A DNA stretch of 64,000 bases from DATBHM01 sp963772375 (GTDB lineage Bacteria; Actinomycetota; UBA4738; JACQTL01): positions 744,001 through 808,000 of the forward strand of contig CAVYXG010000005.1 of assembly GCA_963772375.1 (NCBI GenBank), given 5' to 3'. The stretch's first letter is position 1; every line of letters starts with the position of its first letter. Positions 8,428-17,823 of the stretch are shown one piece after another. The notes beneath the pieces are model-generated. The model had not been told where the DNA came from and ran no database searches. It was given only the letters and a program-made list of their open reading frames with translations. The position numbers and the translations under genes were made by a program.

Positions 8428-9213
8428 ATGACGACCTTCGAGTTCGACGAGGCGACGGCGGTCGAGCCGGCGGGGGAGGGCCGGTTCGGCGTCGCGATCA
8501 CCGATCGCTGGAACATCGGCATCGCACCGAACGGCGGCTACCTCGTGTCGGTGGCACTGTCGGCGATCCGGGCATCGGTCCTCCGGCCGGACCCGATCGC
8601 GGTCAGCGCGCACTTCCCGAGCCGCACCGAGCCCGGCCCCGCGGACGTCCTCGTGGAGGTCCTCCGCGAGGGCGGCCACTCGACCGCGGTGGCCCGGCTC
8701 GACCAGGCCGGCCAGACCCGGGTTCACGTCACGGCGACCTTCGGCGACCTCGGTACCGCGGCCGGCCCGACCGTCGTGCTCGAGGAGACGCCGTCGTTCC
8801 CTCCTCCGGACGAGTGCGTGCGCGCCGAAGGGCTCGCGTCGCCGGAGTTCACCAGGCGGTTCGACCTCCGGCTGACGCCGGACACGGCGATGTGGGCGAC
8901 CACCCGGCCGAGCGGGACGCCGGAGATGTCGGGGTGGATCCGGTTCGCGGACGGGCGGGAGCCGGACACCGCGATGCTGCCGCTCGTCGCCGACGCCTTC
9001 CCGCCGACGCTGTTCAACCTCATGCAGACCGGATGGGTGCCGACGATCGAGTTCGCCGTGCACGTCCGAGGGCGGCCGGCGCCGGGCTGGCTGCAGTGCC
9101 GGTTCCGCTCGCGCTACCTGACCGAGGGGTACGTCGAGGAGGACGGGGAGGTGTGGGACTCGACCGGTCGCCTGGTCGCGCTGTCGCGCCAGCTCGCGCG
9201 GGTCCGCTGCTGA
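8428..9213 (+). CDS. Thioesterase-family (TesB-like, double hot-dog) protein
   Basis: 261 residues, ATG at 8428 with GGGAGGA 1-5 bases away; an ATG at 8419 is weaker. The N-terminal half, IAPNGGYLVSVALSAI followed by SAHFPSRTEPGPADV, is the acyl-CoA thioesterase family layout (central hot-dog helix, then the strand that contacts the acyl group). The C-terminal half repeats the fold (MLPLVADAFPP; WLQCRFRSRYLTEGYVEEDGEVWDSTGRLVA). Such enzymes hydrolyse acyl-CoA in the cytoplasm; the substrate is unknown. It probably shares a transcript with the DUF4185 gene. Confidence 0.8.
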   Translation: MTTFEFDEATAVEPAGEGRFGVAITDRWNIGIAPNGGYLVSVALSAIRASVLRPDPIAVSAHFPSRTEPGPADVLVEVLREGGHSTAVARLDQAGQTRVHVTATFGDLGTAAGPTVVLEETPSFPPPDECVRAEGLASPEFTRRFDLRLTPDTAMWATTRPSGTPEMSGWIRFADGREPDTAMLPLVADAFPPTLFNLMQTGWVPTIEFAVHVRGRPAPGWLQCRFRSRYLTEGYVEEDGEVWDSTGRLVALSRQLARVRC

Positions 9214-9222
9214 ACGTCCCGG

Positions 9223-9498
9223 CTACACCGGAGCGTGCAGCGGCTGCCACCCCCGGTGGGACGCCTCCATCATGTGGGTCACCGGGCACATCAGGACGCG
9301 GGTGACGCCCTCGATGCCCTTCATGCGGGTCTCGATCTCCGGCAGTTCCTCGATACGTTCCAGTCGGATCCTCGCGAGCACGTCGTAGCAGCCAGTCACC
9401 ACGTCCGCGTGGATCACCTCGTCGAACTCCTCGCACCGGCGTTCGATCTCGCTCGCCCGCCCGAGCTGCGTCTCGATGAGGACATACGCCTCGATCAT
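9223..9498 (-). CDS. Lrp/AsnC-type ligand-binding (RAM) protein without HTH
   Basis: 91 residues from ATG 9498, with GGGAGGTGG upstream. The whole protein is the alpha/beta ligand-binding domain of Lrp/AsnC regulators (AYVLIETQLGRASEI; VVTGCYDVLARIRL; GVTRVLMCPVTHMM), with no helix-turn-helix. Standalone proteins of this type bind amino acids or small effectors and form octameric rings; some modulate full-length Lrp regulators. It is divergent from the histidine kinase gene (124-base spacer) and convergent with the thioesterase gene (9 bases apart). Which partner it acts on is not visible. Confidence 0.85.
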   Translation of the reverse strand: MIEAYVLIETQLGRASEIERRCEEFDEVIHADVVTGCYDVLARIRLERIEELPEIETRMKGIEGVTRVLMCPVTHMMEASHRGWQPLHAPV

Positions 9499-9622
9499 CC
9501 GGCACCACCTCCCGAGTCCCCGACAGCCTGGCCGGAATCACCGGCCGTCGAGAGGGCCGGTCGGCCCGCCCCCGGCGGGACCCGCGTGGAGCGTGCTCAC
9601 GTCCGGGTTGAAGCGTGCCGAT

Positions 9623-11788
9623 ATGCGACACATGCGGGACCGCGTGTGGCGGATCGTGCTCGTCGTCGGCGTCGCCCTGTCGCTGGGCTATTTCCTGCTG
9701 CCCAAGGGGATCGCGCTCAACGGACTGTACGACGCGCTCAACCTGGCGTCGGCGGCCGCGATCGTGGTCGGCGTCCGGCTGCACGGCCCCCCGCGCCGCG
9801 CCCCCTGGTATGTGTTGGCCGCCGGCCAGACCCTGTCCGCCCTGGGGAACTTCTCCTACGACTACGACTCGGTAATCCGGCACGTCGCGCCGCCGTTCCC
9901 CGGACTCTCTGATGCGCTGTACCTGGCGGCCTACCCGGTGCTGGCGGCGGGCCTGCTCCTCCTCGTCCGGAGCAGGAACCAGGGCCGCGATCGGGCCAAC
10001 CTCGTCGACGCCACGATCGTCGCGACCGGTCTCGGCGTCCTGTCCTGGGTATTCCTGATGATGCCGTACGCGACCGACCCGACGCTCTCCATCCAGGAGA
10101 AGCTCGTGTCGATCGCCTACCCGCTGATGGACGTGTTCCTGCTGTTCGTCGTGGTCCGTCTTGTGGTGGGCGGCGGGCGGCGCCCGCCGGCCTTCTGGTT
10201 CCTGGCGCTCAGCTTCGCCAGCATGCTGTTCGCGGACGCGGTCTACGCGCGCATGGTGCTCACCGGGACCTACGTCGACGGCTCGTGGGTCGACCTGGGG
10301 TGGCTGCTGGGGTTCGTGTTCTTCGGCGTCGCGGGGCTGCACCCGTCCATGCGGGAGCTCGGCGCCCCGGTCGAGGACCACGTCATGCGGCTGTCCCGCC
10401 GGCGTCTGGTCCTGCTCTCGGTCGCCGCCCTCGCCGCACCGGTTTCGCTCCTGTTCCCGGTCGTGCGGAGCCATCCCGAGGGCGTGGTCGTGGTGGCGGC
10501 GGGCTCGGTGCTCATGTTCCTGCTGGTGCTGTACCGGATGTCCGGGCTGGTGCGCGACGTCGAGTCGAAGGTGGACGAGCTGCGGCGTCAGGGCGGCCGC
10601 CTGGAGGAGGCGAAGGCGCGGTACCGGGGGATGGTGGAGCACATCCCCGCCGTCGCCTACATCGAGGACGTCCCCGTCGGCGACCCCGGGGTCGAGGACG
10701 TCGTGTACGTGAGCCCCCAGATCGACTCCATGCTCGGCTGCAGCCGTCGGGAATGGGTGCGGGGAACGCGTCGGAAGCTCGTGCACCCGGACGACCGCGA
10801 GCGCGTCGAGCAGGCCCGTCTGCGCCACCGGGCGGAGGGGACCCCGCTCCGCGAGGAGTACCGGATCGTGGCCGCGGACGGGCGCACGGTCTGGGTCCGC
10901 GAGGAGGCCACGGTCGCCGCGAACCCCCAGGGAGACGATGGGGTTCGGCGGTGGCAGGGCGTGCTGTTCGACGTCACGGGCCACCGGCTCGCGCAGGAGG
11001 CGCTGCGCCGGGCGCTCCGCCGCGAGCGCGAGGCCGGCGCCCGGCTCCGCGCCCTCGACGAGATGAAGACGACCTTCCTGCACGCTGTGTCGCACGAGCT
11101 GCGAACGCCGCTCGCCTCGATCCTCGGCTCGGCCCTCACGCTCGACAACGACCAGGTCCCGCTGACCGACGAGGACGCCCGCGACCTCATCCGGCGCCTC
11201 GGCCTCAACGCGCGCAAGCTCGACCGCCTGCTGAGCGACCTGCTCGATCTCGACCGCCTCGACCGCGGGATCCTCGAGCCCAACCGCCTCCCCGTCGACC
11301 TGGCCGCCATGGCCCGCCGGCTGGTGGACGACCAGTCGCTGCCACTGGCCGGCCGGCCGATCGAGGTGATCGCGGAGCCGATCCTCGCCGAGGTCGACCC
11401 GGCGATGGTGGAGCGCATCGTCGAGAACCTGCTGATCAACGCCGTGCGTCACACCTCGCGGGGGACGGCGATCTGGGTCCGCGTGCAGGCCGTGGCGGAC
11501 GGCGTCCTGGTGACCGTCGAAGACGCCGGGCCCGGTGTTCCCGATGAGCTCCGGGCGGGGATGTTCGAACCGTTCCGCCAGGGTCCGAGCCGGGACGAGC
11601 ACTCGCCCGGCGTCGGGATCGGGCTGTCGCTGGTGGCGCGGTTCGCGGAGCTGCACGGCGGCCGGGCCTGGATCGAGGGCCGTCCCGGCGGGGGCGCGTC
11701 GTTCAAGGTCTCACTGCCGGCGAGGGTGATCCGCCTCGACGAGCCGGAGCCCAAGGACCGCGGCCGGGCCCGGACTTCCCGCACCTGA
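9623..11788 (+). CDS. Membrane PAS histidine kinase (orphan)
   Basis: 721 residues. Residues 1-310 hold about eight to nine membrane helices; 340-460 a PAS domain with PAC end (VVYVSPQIDSMLG; EEYRIVAADGRTVWVREEA); about 490-550 the HisKA domain with H-box HAVSHELRTPLASI; about 590-700 the ATPase domain with N-box ENLLINAVRH, G1 EDAGPGVPDE and G2 GVGIGLSLVARF. It should sense a membrane or small-molecule cue and phosphorylate a response regulator, but none is adjacent. ATG 9623 is used; ATG 9632 is possible. Neither has a clear ribosome site. Confidence 0.9.
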   Translation: MRHMRDRVWRIVLVVGVALSLGYFLLPKGIALNGLYDALNLASAAAIVVGVRLHGPPRRAPWYVLAAGQTLSALGNFSYDYDSVIRHVAPPFPGLSDALYLAAYPVLAAGLLLLVRSRNQGRDRANLVDATIVATGLGVLSWVFLMMPYATDPTLSIQEKLVSIAYPLMDVFLLFVVVRLVVGGGRRPPAFWFLALSFASMLFADAVYARMVLTGTYVDGSWVDLGWLLGFVFFGVAGLHPSMRELGAPVEDHVMRLSRRRLVLLSVAALAAPVSLLFPVVRSHPEGVVVVAAGSVLMFLLVLYRMSGLVRDVESKVDELRRQGGRLEEAKARYRGMVEHIPAVAYIEDVPVGDPGVEDVVYVSPQIDSMLGCSRREWVRGTRRKLVHPDDRERVEQARLRHRAEGTPLREEYRIVAADGRTVWVREEATVAANPQGDDGVRRWQGVLFDVTGHRLAQEALRRALRREREAGARLRALDEMKTTFLHAVSHELRTPLASILGSALTLDNDQVPLTDEDARDLIRRLGLNARKLDRLLSDLLDLDRLDRGILEPNRLPVDLAAMARRLVDDQSLPLAGRPIEVIAEPILAEVDPAMVERIVENLLINAVRHTSRGTAIWVRVQAVADGVLVTVEDAGPGVPDELRAGMFEPFRQGPSRDEHSPGVGIGLSLVARFAELHGGRAWIEGRPGGGASFKVSLPARVIRLDEPEPKDRGRARTSRT

Positions 11789-11801
11789 CCGGGCGGCGAA
11801 G

Positions 11802-13853
11802 CTAGGCGCGCGCCCGACCGGGGCGGCGACGCCCCCGGGCCCGCCGAACCGCCAGGTCGTACAGTCGTCGCTGGGCGTCCACCTCGGCCTTCGGGCGCAC
11901 GTACCGCCACTCGCCGGCCGGGTCGAGCTCCCAGCGATTGACCCGCTTCGAGAGGTACACGCCGAGGATCTCGTCGAGACGCTCCCGCCCGGCGGGGTCC
12001 TCCACCGGCGTCACGGCCTCGACGCGGCGGTCGAGGTTCCTGGGCATGAGGTCGCCGGAACCGATCAGGTACTTCGCGTCGGGGCCCTCCCCGAAGCGGA
12101 AGATCCGCGAGTGCTCGAGGTACCGGCCGACGAAGGACCGCACCCGGATGCGCTCGGACAGGCCGGGGACGCCGGGAACGAGGCAGCAGATGCCGCGGAC
12201 GATGAGGTCGATCTCGGCGCCGGCCCGGGAGGCCTCGTACAGCCGCTCCACGATCTCGGGGTCGACCAGGCCGTTCGCCTTGATGACGATCCGCCCGCCC
12301 GGCCTGGACTGCTCCCGGATGTGGGTCTCGAGGCCCGGGCGGAACGTCGAGGGCGCGACCAGCAGCTTGCGGTACGTGCGCTCCCGGCTGAACCCCGTGA
12401 GATAGTTGAACAGCTCCGCGACGTCGCTCGAGATGTCCTCGTCGGCCGTGAGCAGGCCGATGTCCTCGTAGATCCGGGCGGTGGTGGAGTTGTAGTTGCC
12501 GGTCCCCACGTGGACGTAGCGGCGGATGCCGTCGGGCTCCCGGCGCACCACGAGCGAGATCTTGGCGTGGGTCTTCAGTCCGACGACCCCGTACACGACG
12601 TGCGCTCCCGCCTGCTCCAGCGCCTGCGCCCATTCGATGTTCCGTTCCTCGTCGAACCGGGCCGTGAGCTCGACGAGCGCCACCACCTGCTTGCCCTCGT
12701 CGGCCGCCCGCGCCAGGGCGGCGACGATGCCCTGGTCGCTGCCGGAGGTCCGGTACAGCGTCTGCTTGATCGTCAGCACGCGGGGATCCTCCGCGGCCGC
12801 CCGGAGGAACGCCGCGACGGTTGTCGCGAAGTTATCGGAGGGGTGCTGCACGAGCAGGTCGCCCGCGCGGAGCGTCTCGAACACGTCCCCGCTCTCCAGC
12901 CGCGCCGGCGTGACCGGCGGCCAGGGGTCCTCCTTGAGGTCGGGGCGGTCGAGCCCGTACAGCTCCCACAGCGCGGAGAGGTCGATCAGCCCGGTGATGG
13001 GGTCGACGTCGCCGGGGTCGAGCTCGAGCTCGTCCACCAGCAAGTCCCGGAGCTCCACGGAGGCCGTCGCGTCGATCTCGAGCCGGACTGCGTGCTGGGA
13101 CCGGCGCCGCTCCCGGAGCAGCGACTCGACCGCTCGCCGGAGGTCGAGCACCTCGTCCTCTCCGAGCTCCGGGTCCTGGTTCCTCGTCACCCGGAACAAC
13201 GTGGAGTCCTCGATGTGCATGCCGGGGAACAGGGAGTCGAGGTGGGCCCCGATGATCTGTTCGATCGGGACCCACCGCCGCCCGTCCGGGAGCGGCTGGA
13301 ACCGCGGCAGCAGCGGCGGCACCTTGATCCGGGCGAACCGGTGGTGCGGACCGTCCGGATCGCTCACCAGCACCGCCACGTTCAGGGACAGGTTCGAGAT
13401 GTACGGGAACGGGTGGGTCGGGTCCACGGCGAGCGGCGTGAGCACCGGGAAGATCTGCTCGAAGAACACCTCGCCCAGGGCCTTGCGGTCCTGCTCGACC
13501 AGGTCCTCCCACGCGCAGACGGAGATGCCCTCCTCCGCCAGGGCGGGCTGGACGCGGTCCCGCCACTCGCCCTCGGCGCGGCCGACCAGCTCACGGGCCC
13601 GCTCCCGGACCTCGACGAGCTGCTCGTGCGGCGTCCGGCCGTCCGGCGACAGCTCCCGGATGCCGGCGTCCGCCTGTTCGTCGAGCTCGGCCACCCGGAC
13701 CTGGAAGAACTCGTCGAGGTTCGTCGAGAAGATCGCCAGGAATTTTACCCGGTCGAGCAGCGGCAGGGCCTCGTCCTCGGCGAGCGCGAGCACGCGCGCA
13801 TCGAAGTCCAGCCACGACAGGTGGCGGTTCAGCATGCGGGGGGCCGCGTCCAT
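11802..13853 (-). CDS. ppk1: Polyphosphate kinase 1
   Basis: 683 residues, the normal PPK1 length. N domain begins NRHLSWLDFDARVLALA and contains STNLDEFFQVRVAEL. The C-terminal phospholipase-D-like domains carry the catalytic histidines in GLKTHAKISLVVRR (the autophosphorylated His) and YVHVGTGNYNS. The enzyme reversibly moves the gamma phosphate of ATP onto polyphosphate. ATG 13853 is preceded by CACGCT six bases away, a possible -10 of a leaderless transcript; ATG 13835 is an alternative start. No phoU, ppx or pst gene is adjacent; the kinase gene converges on it with 13 bases between. Confidence 0.96.
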   Translation of the reverse strand: MDAAPRMLNRHLSWLDFDARVLALAEDEALPLLDRVKFLAIFSTNLDEFFQVRVAELDEQADAGIRELSPDGRTPHEQLVEVRERARELVGRAEGEWRDRVQPALAEEGISVCAWEDLVEQDRKALGEVFFEQIFPVLTPLAVDPTHPFPYISNLSLNVAVLVSDPDGPHHRFARIKVPPLLPRFQPLPDGRRWVPIEQIIGAHLDSLFPGMHIEDSTLFRVTRNQDPELGEDEVLDLRRAVESLLRERRRSQHAVRLEIDATASVELRDLLVDELELDPGDVDPITGLIDLSALWELYGLDRPDLKEDPWPPVTPARLESGDVFETLRAGDLLVQHPSDNFATTVAAFLRAAAEDPRVLTIKQTLYRTSGSDQGIVAALARAADEGKQVVALVELTARFDEERNIEWAQALEQAGAHVVYGVVGLKTHAKISLVVRREPDGIRRYVHVGTGNYNSTTARIYEDIGLLTADEDISSDVAELFNYLTGFSRERTYRKLLVAPSTFRPGLETHIREQSRPGGRIVIKANGLVDPEIVERLYEASRAGAEIDLIVRGICCLVPGVPGLSERIRVRSFVGRYLEHSRIFRFGEGPDAKYLIGSGDLMPRNLDRRVEAVTPVEDPAGRERLDEILGVYLSKRVNRWELDPAGEWRYVRPKAEVDAQRRLYDLAVRRARGRRRPGRARA

Positions 13854-13928
13854 GCGTTCAGCGTGGCAGGCCCGGGGCCCGGCGTCCAATGCCCATCTCG
13901 ACGGGAATCCGGCCGAACGTGGCGCGGT

Positions 13929-14207
13929 TCAGGCCCTGCCGGTGTACAGCGCGTTGAACCGCTGGCCCACCGCGCGGTTGGACTGCATGCGGGCGTTCCA
14001 ACCGTCGACCGCCGCCTGCCAGCTCTCCGCGGAGACGCCCTTCGCCGCCGCGAGCTCGGGGCCCTTGGACTGGTCGTAGTTGTCGGCGGCGAGCCCCTTG
14101 GCGATCTCCGCATACAGCTCCAGGCTCACGCCCGCGATCGGCTCGAAGTCCGGGTCGCCGGGCGCCGGTGGGGTCGTGCCCGGCTTGTCCTTGCTGAACA
14201 GGCCCAT
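13929..14207 (-). CDS. Small conserved hypothetical protein, helical
   Basis: 92 residues, ATG 14207 with GAGAGGAGCG upstream. Starts MGLFSKDKPG, then a proline-rich stretch and FEPIAGVSLELYAEI, followed by alternating charged helices (AKGVSAESWQAAVDGWNARM) and an ending FNALYTGRA. Similar small proteins of unknown function occur widely in Actinobacteria and Proteobacteria. It lies 75 bases upstream of ppk1 in the same direction and is divergent from the uroporphyrinogen-decarboxylase-like gene. I cannot give it a function. Confidence 0.7.
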   Translation of the reverse strand: MGLFSKDKPGTTPPAPGDPDFEPIAGVSLELYAEIAKGLAADNYDQSKGPELAAAKGVSAESWQAAVDGWNARMQSNRAVGQRFNALYTGRA

Positions 14208-14349
14208 CTCGCGCTCCTCTCGGGTGATCGGATGAACGGCGCGGGTGGCGCACTATTACCTCGGCGCGCGGTTCGACGATCTTGACGTGCGGCGTCAGGG
14301 GCACGCCGCCGGTTCCCGTCGAGGTGCCGGAACGTGCACACTTCGATCC

Positions 14350-15327
14350 GTGGAACCCGCCGACCGCCTCCGCGCCGCCGTCGCGCTCGAGTCCCCGGAC
14401 CGCCCGCCCGGCGCGTGGTGGGGGCACACCTATCGGGAGGAGTGGTCGGCTCCGGACCTCGCCCGGGTCACGGCGCGGCGCCGGGCGGAGTTCGGCTGGG
14501 ATCTCGTGAAGCTCCAGCCCCGGGCGTGCTGCTTCGCGCAGGCGTTCGGCTCGGAGTACCGGCCGGCTGTCGAGTACCGCGACGCACCGGTCTTGGTCCG
14601 GCCGGCCGTCCCGCGCATCGAGGACTGGGATCGGGTCCAGGCGGTCGACGCCTCCTCGCCGTCGCTCCGCGAGCAGAACGGAGCCCTGGCGGCGGTGGTC
14701 GAGGCCGTCGGGTCGGGTGTCCCGGTGATCCAGACGGTGTTCTCGCCGCTCACGGTGGCCGGGTACCTGGCGGGCGAGGACCGGGCCCGCGCGGCGTCCG
14801 AGCTCCGCGAACGCCCCGAGCTGGTGCAGCCGGCCCTGGCCCAGATCGCCGACGGGCTGGCCGCGTTCGCGAAGGCCGCGATGGAGGCGGGCGCGGCCGG
14901 GATCTTCTTCGCGGTCTCCGGGTTCGCCTCGACCGACCTGATGGCCGCCGAGGACTACCGCCGGCTGGCCCTGCCGCACGACCGCCGGGTCCTGGACGCC
15001 GCGTCCGGGGGCTGGCTGAACGTCCTACACCTGTGCGGCCCCCGGCTGTCGTTCGAGCTCGCGCGGGACCTCCAGTCGCACCTCGTCAGTTGGTCGGTCC
15101 ACCAGCCCGGCAACCCCTCGCTGGCCGAGGGCCGTTCGCTGGCCGCGCGGGCGGTCATGGGGGGCCTCGACCACGAGGGAACGCTCGTCCGCGGCACCCC
15201 GGCGGAGGTGCGGGGCGAACGCGACGCGGCGGTCGCGTCGACGGGCGGCGCCGGCCTGGTCGTGGCCCCTGGGTGCTCGGTGCCTCCCGAGGCGCCCGAG
15301 GCGAACCTCCGCGCGGTCACCGACTGA
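14350..15327 (+). CDS. Uroporphyrinogen decarboxylase / cobalamin methyltransferase-like (URO-D) protein
   Basis: 325 residues from the GTG at 14350 (VEPADRLRAAVALESPDRPPGAWW). The URO-D barrel pattern is clear: WDLVKLQPRACCFAQAFG near the start, VPVIQTVFSPLTVAGYLAG, GAAGIFFAVSGF, WLNVLHLCGP, and the C-terminal GLVVAPGCSVPPEAPEANL. True HemE has an N-terminal RQAGRYLPEY motif that is absent, and no haem genes lie nearby, so it more likely belongs to the wider family that includes methyl-corrinoid methyltransferases. HxH/C zinc ligands (LHLCG, APGC) fit the latter. Substrate unknown. Confidence 0.75.
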   Translation: MEPADRLRAAVALESPDRPPGAWWGHTYREEWSAPDLARVTARRRAEFGWDLVKLQPRACCFAQAFGSEYRPAVEYRDAPVLVRPAVPRIEDWDRVQAVDASSPSLREQNGALAAVVEAVGSGVPVIQTVFSPLTVAGYLAGEDRARAASELRERPELVQPALAQIADGLAAFAKAAMEAGAAGIFFAVSGFASTDLMAAEDYRRLALPHDRRVLDAASGGWLNVLHLCGPRLSFELARDLQSHLVSWSVHQPGNPSLAEGRSLAARAVMGGLDHEGTLVRGTPAEVRGERDAAVASTGGAGLVVAPGCSVPPEAPEANLRAVTD

Positions 15328-15489
15328 TCGGGCGGACCACGGGTCGGGCCCGACCGGCCGATGAAACTCGAGGGGGAGGACTACGGCGGAATCCCCCGGA
15401 CCGCCCATCCAGGCCGGGCCCGCCGCGTGCCGATGTCATTTCGAACGGCCCCTTGCCGAACCGTTCGTTCGGTGAACCACGGAGGTCGC

Positions 15490-16419
15490 ATGGCGGATCG
15501 GGTGTTGGTGGTCGAGGACGATCGCGCGACGGCCGCGATGGTCCGGTCCGTGCTGGAGCGGGGGGGCTTCGAGGTGTCGGTGGTCGCCGACGGTCTCGAG
15601 GCGGTCGAGTGGGCGGTCCGGGAACGCCCCGACGCCATCGTGCTCGACGTGTCGCTCCCCGGCATCGACGGCTTCGAGGTGCTGAGCCGGATCCGGCGGG
15701 ACCACCGCACCGCGCTCACCGTCGTCCTCCTCCTCACCGGCCGGGACGACCGCGGCGACCGTTCCCACGGGTGGCACCTCGACGCGGATGACTTCGTCTC
15801 GAAGCCGTTCGACCCCGAGGACCTGGTGGCCAGGCTGACCGGCAGGGTCCGCCGGGTGCGGGAGGCCTTGTCGGCGTCGTGGGCCCAGCTCCCGGGCGGG
15901 GCCATGGTCGAACGCCATGTTCGAAGCCTCATGGCGGAGGGGCGGGGGTTCGCCCTGCTGCACATCGACCTCGACGAGTTCAAGGCGTTCAACGGGCGGT
16001 ACGGGTTCGTGCAGGGGAATCGCGCCATCGCCCTGCTGGCCCGGATCGTCGAGAGCGTGGCCAACGACGTGGCGGCGGGGTCGTTCGCCGGCCATGTGGG
16101 CGGCGACGACTTCGTGGTGACCACGGAACCCAGCGTCGCGGTCAAGTTCGCCCTCGATGTGATCGACCGGTTCGATCGGGCGGCGCCGGACCTGTACGAC
16201 CAGGCCGACCGCCGCGCCGGCCAGATCTGGGTGATCGGGCGGCGAGGCGAACGGGAACGCCACCGTCTGATGACCGTGTCGATCGGGATCGCCACGACGG
16301 ATGCCCGGAGCTTCGCCCACTACGGCGAGGCCGCGGAGGTGGCCGCCGAGCTGCTCCGCCTGGCCAAGCGCGTGTGGCGGTCGTCGTTCATGATCGACCG
16401 CCGCGGGCGCGCCGACTGA
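15490..16419 (+). CDS. Response regulator with degenerate GGDEF domain
   Basis: 309 residues, ATG 15490 preceded by GGAGGTCGC. Residues 1-115 form a receiver domain: VVEDDRATAAM, phospho-acceptor in IVLDVSLPGIDGFEVL, and the conserved Lys in FVSKPF. Residues 130-305 form a GGDEF-like domain with LLHIDLDEFKAFNGRYGF, but the active-site loop reads GHVGGDDFVV, so the catalytic Glu is Asp. It may be inactive, weakly active, or a GTP or c-di-GMP sensor. No kinase is adjacent. It is convergent with the UbiA fusion gene. Confidence 0.88.
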   Translation: MADRVLVVEDDRATAAMVRSVLERGGFEVSVVADGLEAVEWAVRERPDAIVLDVSLPGIDGFEVLSRIRRDHRTALTVVLLLTGRDDRGDRSHGWHLDADDFVSKPFDPEDLVARLTGRVRRVREALSASWAQLPGGAMVERHVRSLMAEGRGFALLHIDLDEFKAFNGRYGFVQGNRAIALLARIVESVANDVAAGSFAGHVGGDDFVVTTEPSVAVKFALDVIDRFDRAAPDLYDQADRRAGQIWVIGRRGERERHRLMTVSIGIATTDARSFAHYGEAAEVAAELLRLAKRVWRSSFMIDRRGRAD

Positions 16420-16428
16420 CCGGGAGGC

Positions 16429-17823
16429 CTACCGGAGGAAGAACGGCGGCGGGTGCCAGATGTGCCCGGCCACGATCGCGACCACGTACCCGAGGATCAG
16501 CAGCAGCCCCGTGAACGCGTGGAGCTTGATGTTCGTTCCCATGTCCGCCATCAGCGCGTACGGGCTGTCGTAGTTCGCACGCATGCCGCGTACCACCCTG
16601 GTAGTCATGGGGATCGTGACGAGCGCGATCAGTGCCGGCCGGACGATGAGGCCGCTCACCGCGCCGACCGCGATCAGGGCGAACGCCGCGGCGACGGCCG
16701 TCGCGTAGCCGGCGATCACGGCCTCCTTCGACAGGCGAACGGGGAGCGTTCGCTTGCCCGCCGCCGCGTCGCCCGCGCGATCGGGGATCTCGTTCATGTA
16801 GAGCACGAGGGCGATCAGGATGCCCACCGGGATCGACGCGAACACCGCCTCCCACGTGAACCGCTGGGCCTGGACGTAGTACGCCCCGAGCACCATCAGC
16901 GGCCCGAACCCGATCCCGACGCAGATCTCGCCCACGCCCCGGTGGACCAGGCGGAGGGGCGGCGCCGTGTAGAAGATGCTGATCAGCACGCCGGCCAGCC
17001 CGATCCCGAACAGCGCCCAGAATCCGCGGTCGATGGCCAGGAACAACCCGATGCCGATCGCGACGACGTAGCACGCGACCATCAACGCCACCAGGGAGCG
17101 CATCCGCATCAGGCCGTAGTGAACGACCCGCGAGCCTCCGCTGAACTGCGTCGGGGTGACGTTCGCCGCGTCGGCGCCCGACATCGTGTCGAACACGTCG
17201 TTGGCCACGTTCAGCCCGAGCTGCACGGCGCATGCCCCGATCAGGGTGAGCAGCGCGAGCCACCACGAGAACGCTCCGTCGTTGCCGGCGATGGCGATCC
17301 CGAGCCCGACCGGGATCACGGTCGCCGACAGGAACGGCAGTCGCGTGGCCCGCAGGAACAGCCAGCCCTTCGACAGCTTCGGCCGAACCGGCTTCCCGGT
17401 CTCCTTGGAGAGCCTGTCCATGTAGGCCAGGGCCTGGGGGACGTTCCGCTCGGAGAACTCGAAGAACGGCACGTCCTCCTCGTCCCAGCCCTGGTTCGAC
17501 TCGGGGGAGAACACGAACCCCTCGCCGTCGCCGTCGCCGCGACGGAGCCGGCCCCAGAACTGGACGTAGCGCCGCTCGTCGTACCCCTGGCCGGGCTGGG
17601 GGCGGATGTGGCTGAACACGACCTCGACCACACGGTCGGTCGGCGGCGCCGGCCGGAATGCGTCGAGCTCGATCAGGCCGCGACGGGCGTCCACCCGGAA
17701 TCCGGTGGCCACCGAGAGCGGGTACCCGTCGTCGCCGACCGTCACGACGACGGCGTGATCGAACCGGGCATCGAGCTCCTCCAGTGCGACGGGGCGCGTC
17801 TGCGACCTCGCGTTGACGCTCAT
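16429..17823 (-). CDS. Split-barrel flavin-fold / UbiA prenyltransferase fusion (MenA-like)
   Basis: 464 residues. Residues 1-125 resemble a pyridoxamine-phosphate-oxidase-like split barrel (FDHAVVVTVGDDGYPLSVATG; RYVQFWGRLRRGDG). Residues 150-464 are a UbiA prenyltransferase: NDVFDTMSGAD (208-218) and the second Asp motif NEIPDRAGDAAAGKRTLP, with about eight to nine membrane helices. UbiA proteins of this subgroup attach a polyprenyl chain to 1,4-dihydroxy-2-naphthoate (MenA) or similar aromatic acceptors. The start overlaps the stop of the upstream split-barrel gene (ATGA). The fused domain could act on the quinone product or hold flavin; that is inference. Confidence 0.85.
   Translation of the reverse strand: MSVNARSQTRPVALEELDARFDHAVVVTVGDDGYPLSVATGFRVDARRGLIELDAFRPAPPTDRVVEVVFSHIRPQPGQGYDERRYVQFWGRLRRGDGDGEGFVFSPESNQGWDEEDVPFFEFSERNVPQALAYMDRLSKETGKPVRPKLSKGWLFLRATRLPFLSATVIPVGLGIAIAGNDGAFSWWLALLTLIGACAVQLGLNVANDVFDTMSGADAANVTPTQFSGGSRVVHYGLMRMRSLVALMVACYVVAIGIGLFLAIDRGFWALFGIGLAGVLISIFYTAPPLRLVHRGVGEICVGIGFGPLMVLGAYYVQAQRFTWEAVFASIPVGILIALVLYMNEIPDRAGDAAAGKRTLPVRLSKEAVIAGYATAVAAAFALIAVGAVSGLIVRPALIALVTIPMTTRVVRGMRANYDSPYALMADMGTNIKLHAFTGLLLILGYVVAIVAGHIWHPPPFFLR

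Noticed and set aside
15456..15472. CCGAAC-N5-GTTCGG inverted repeat before the response regulator
   Set aside because: Short arms in a region already rich in GAAC/GTTC; no second copy seen, so not reported as an operator.
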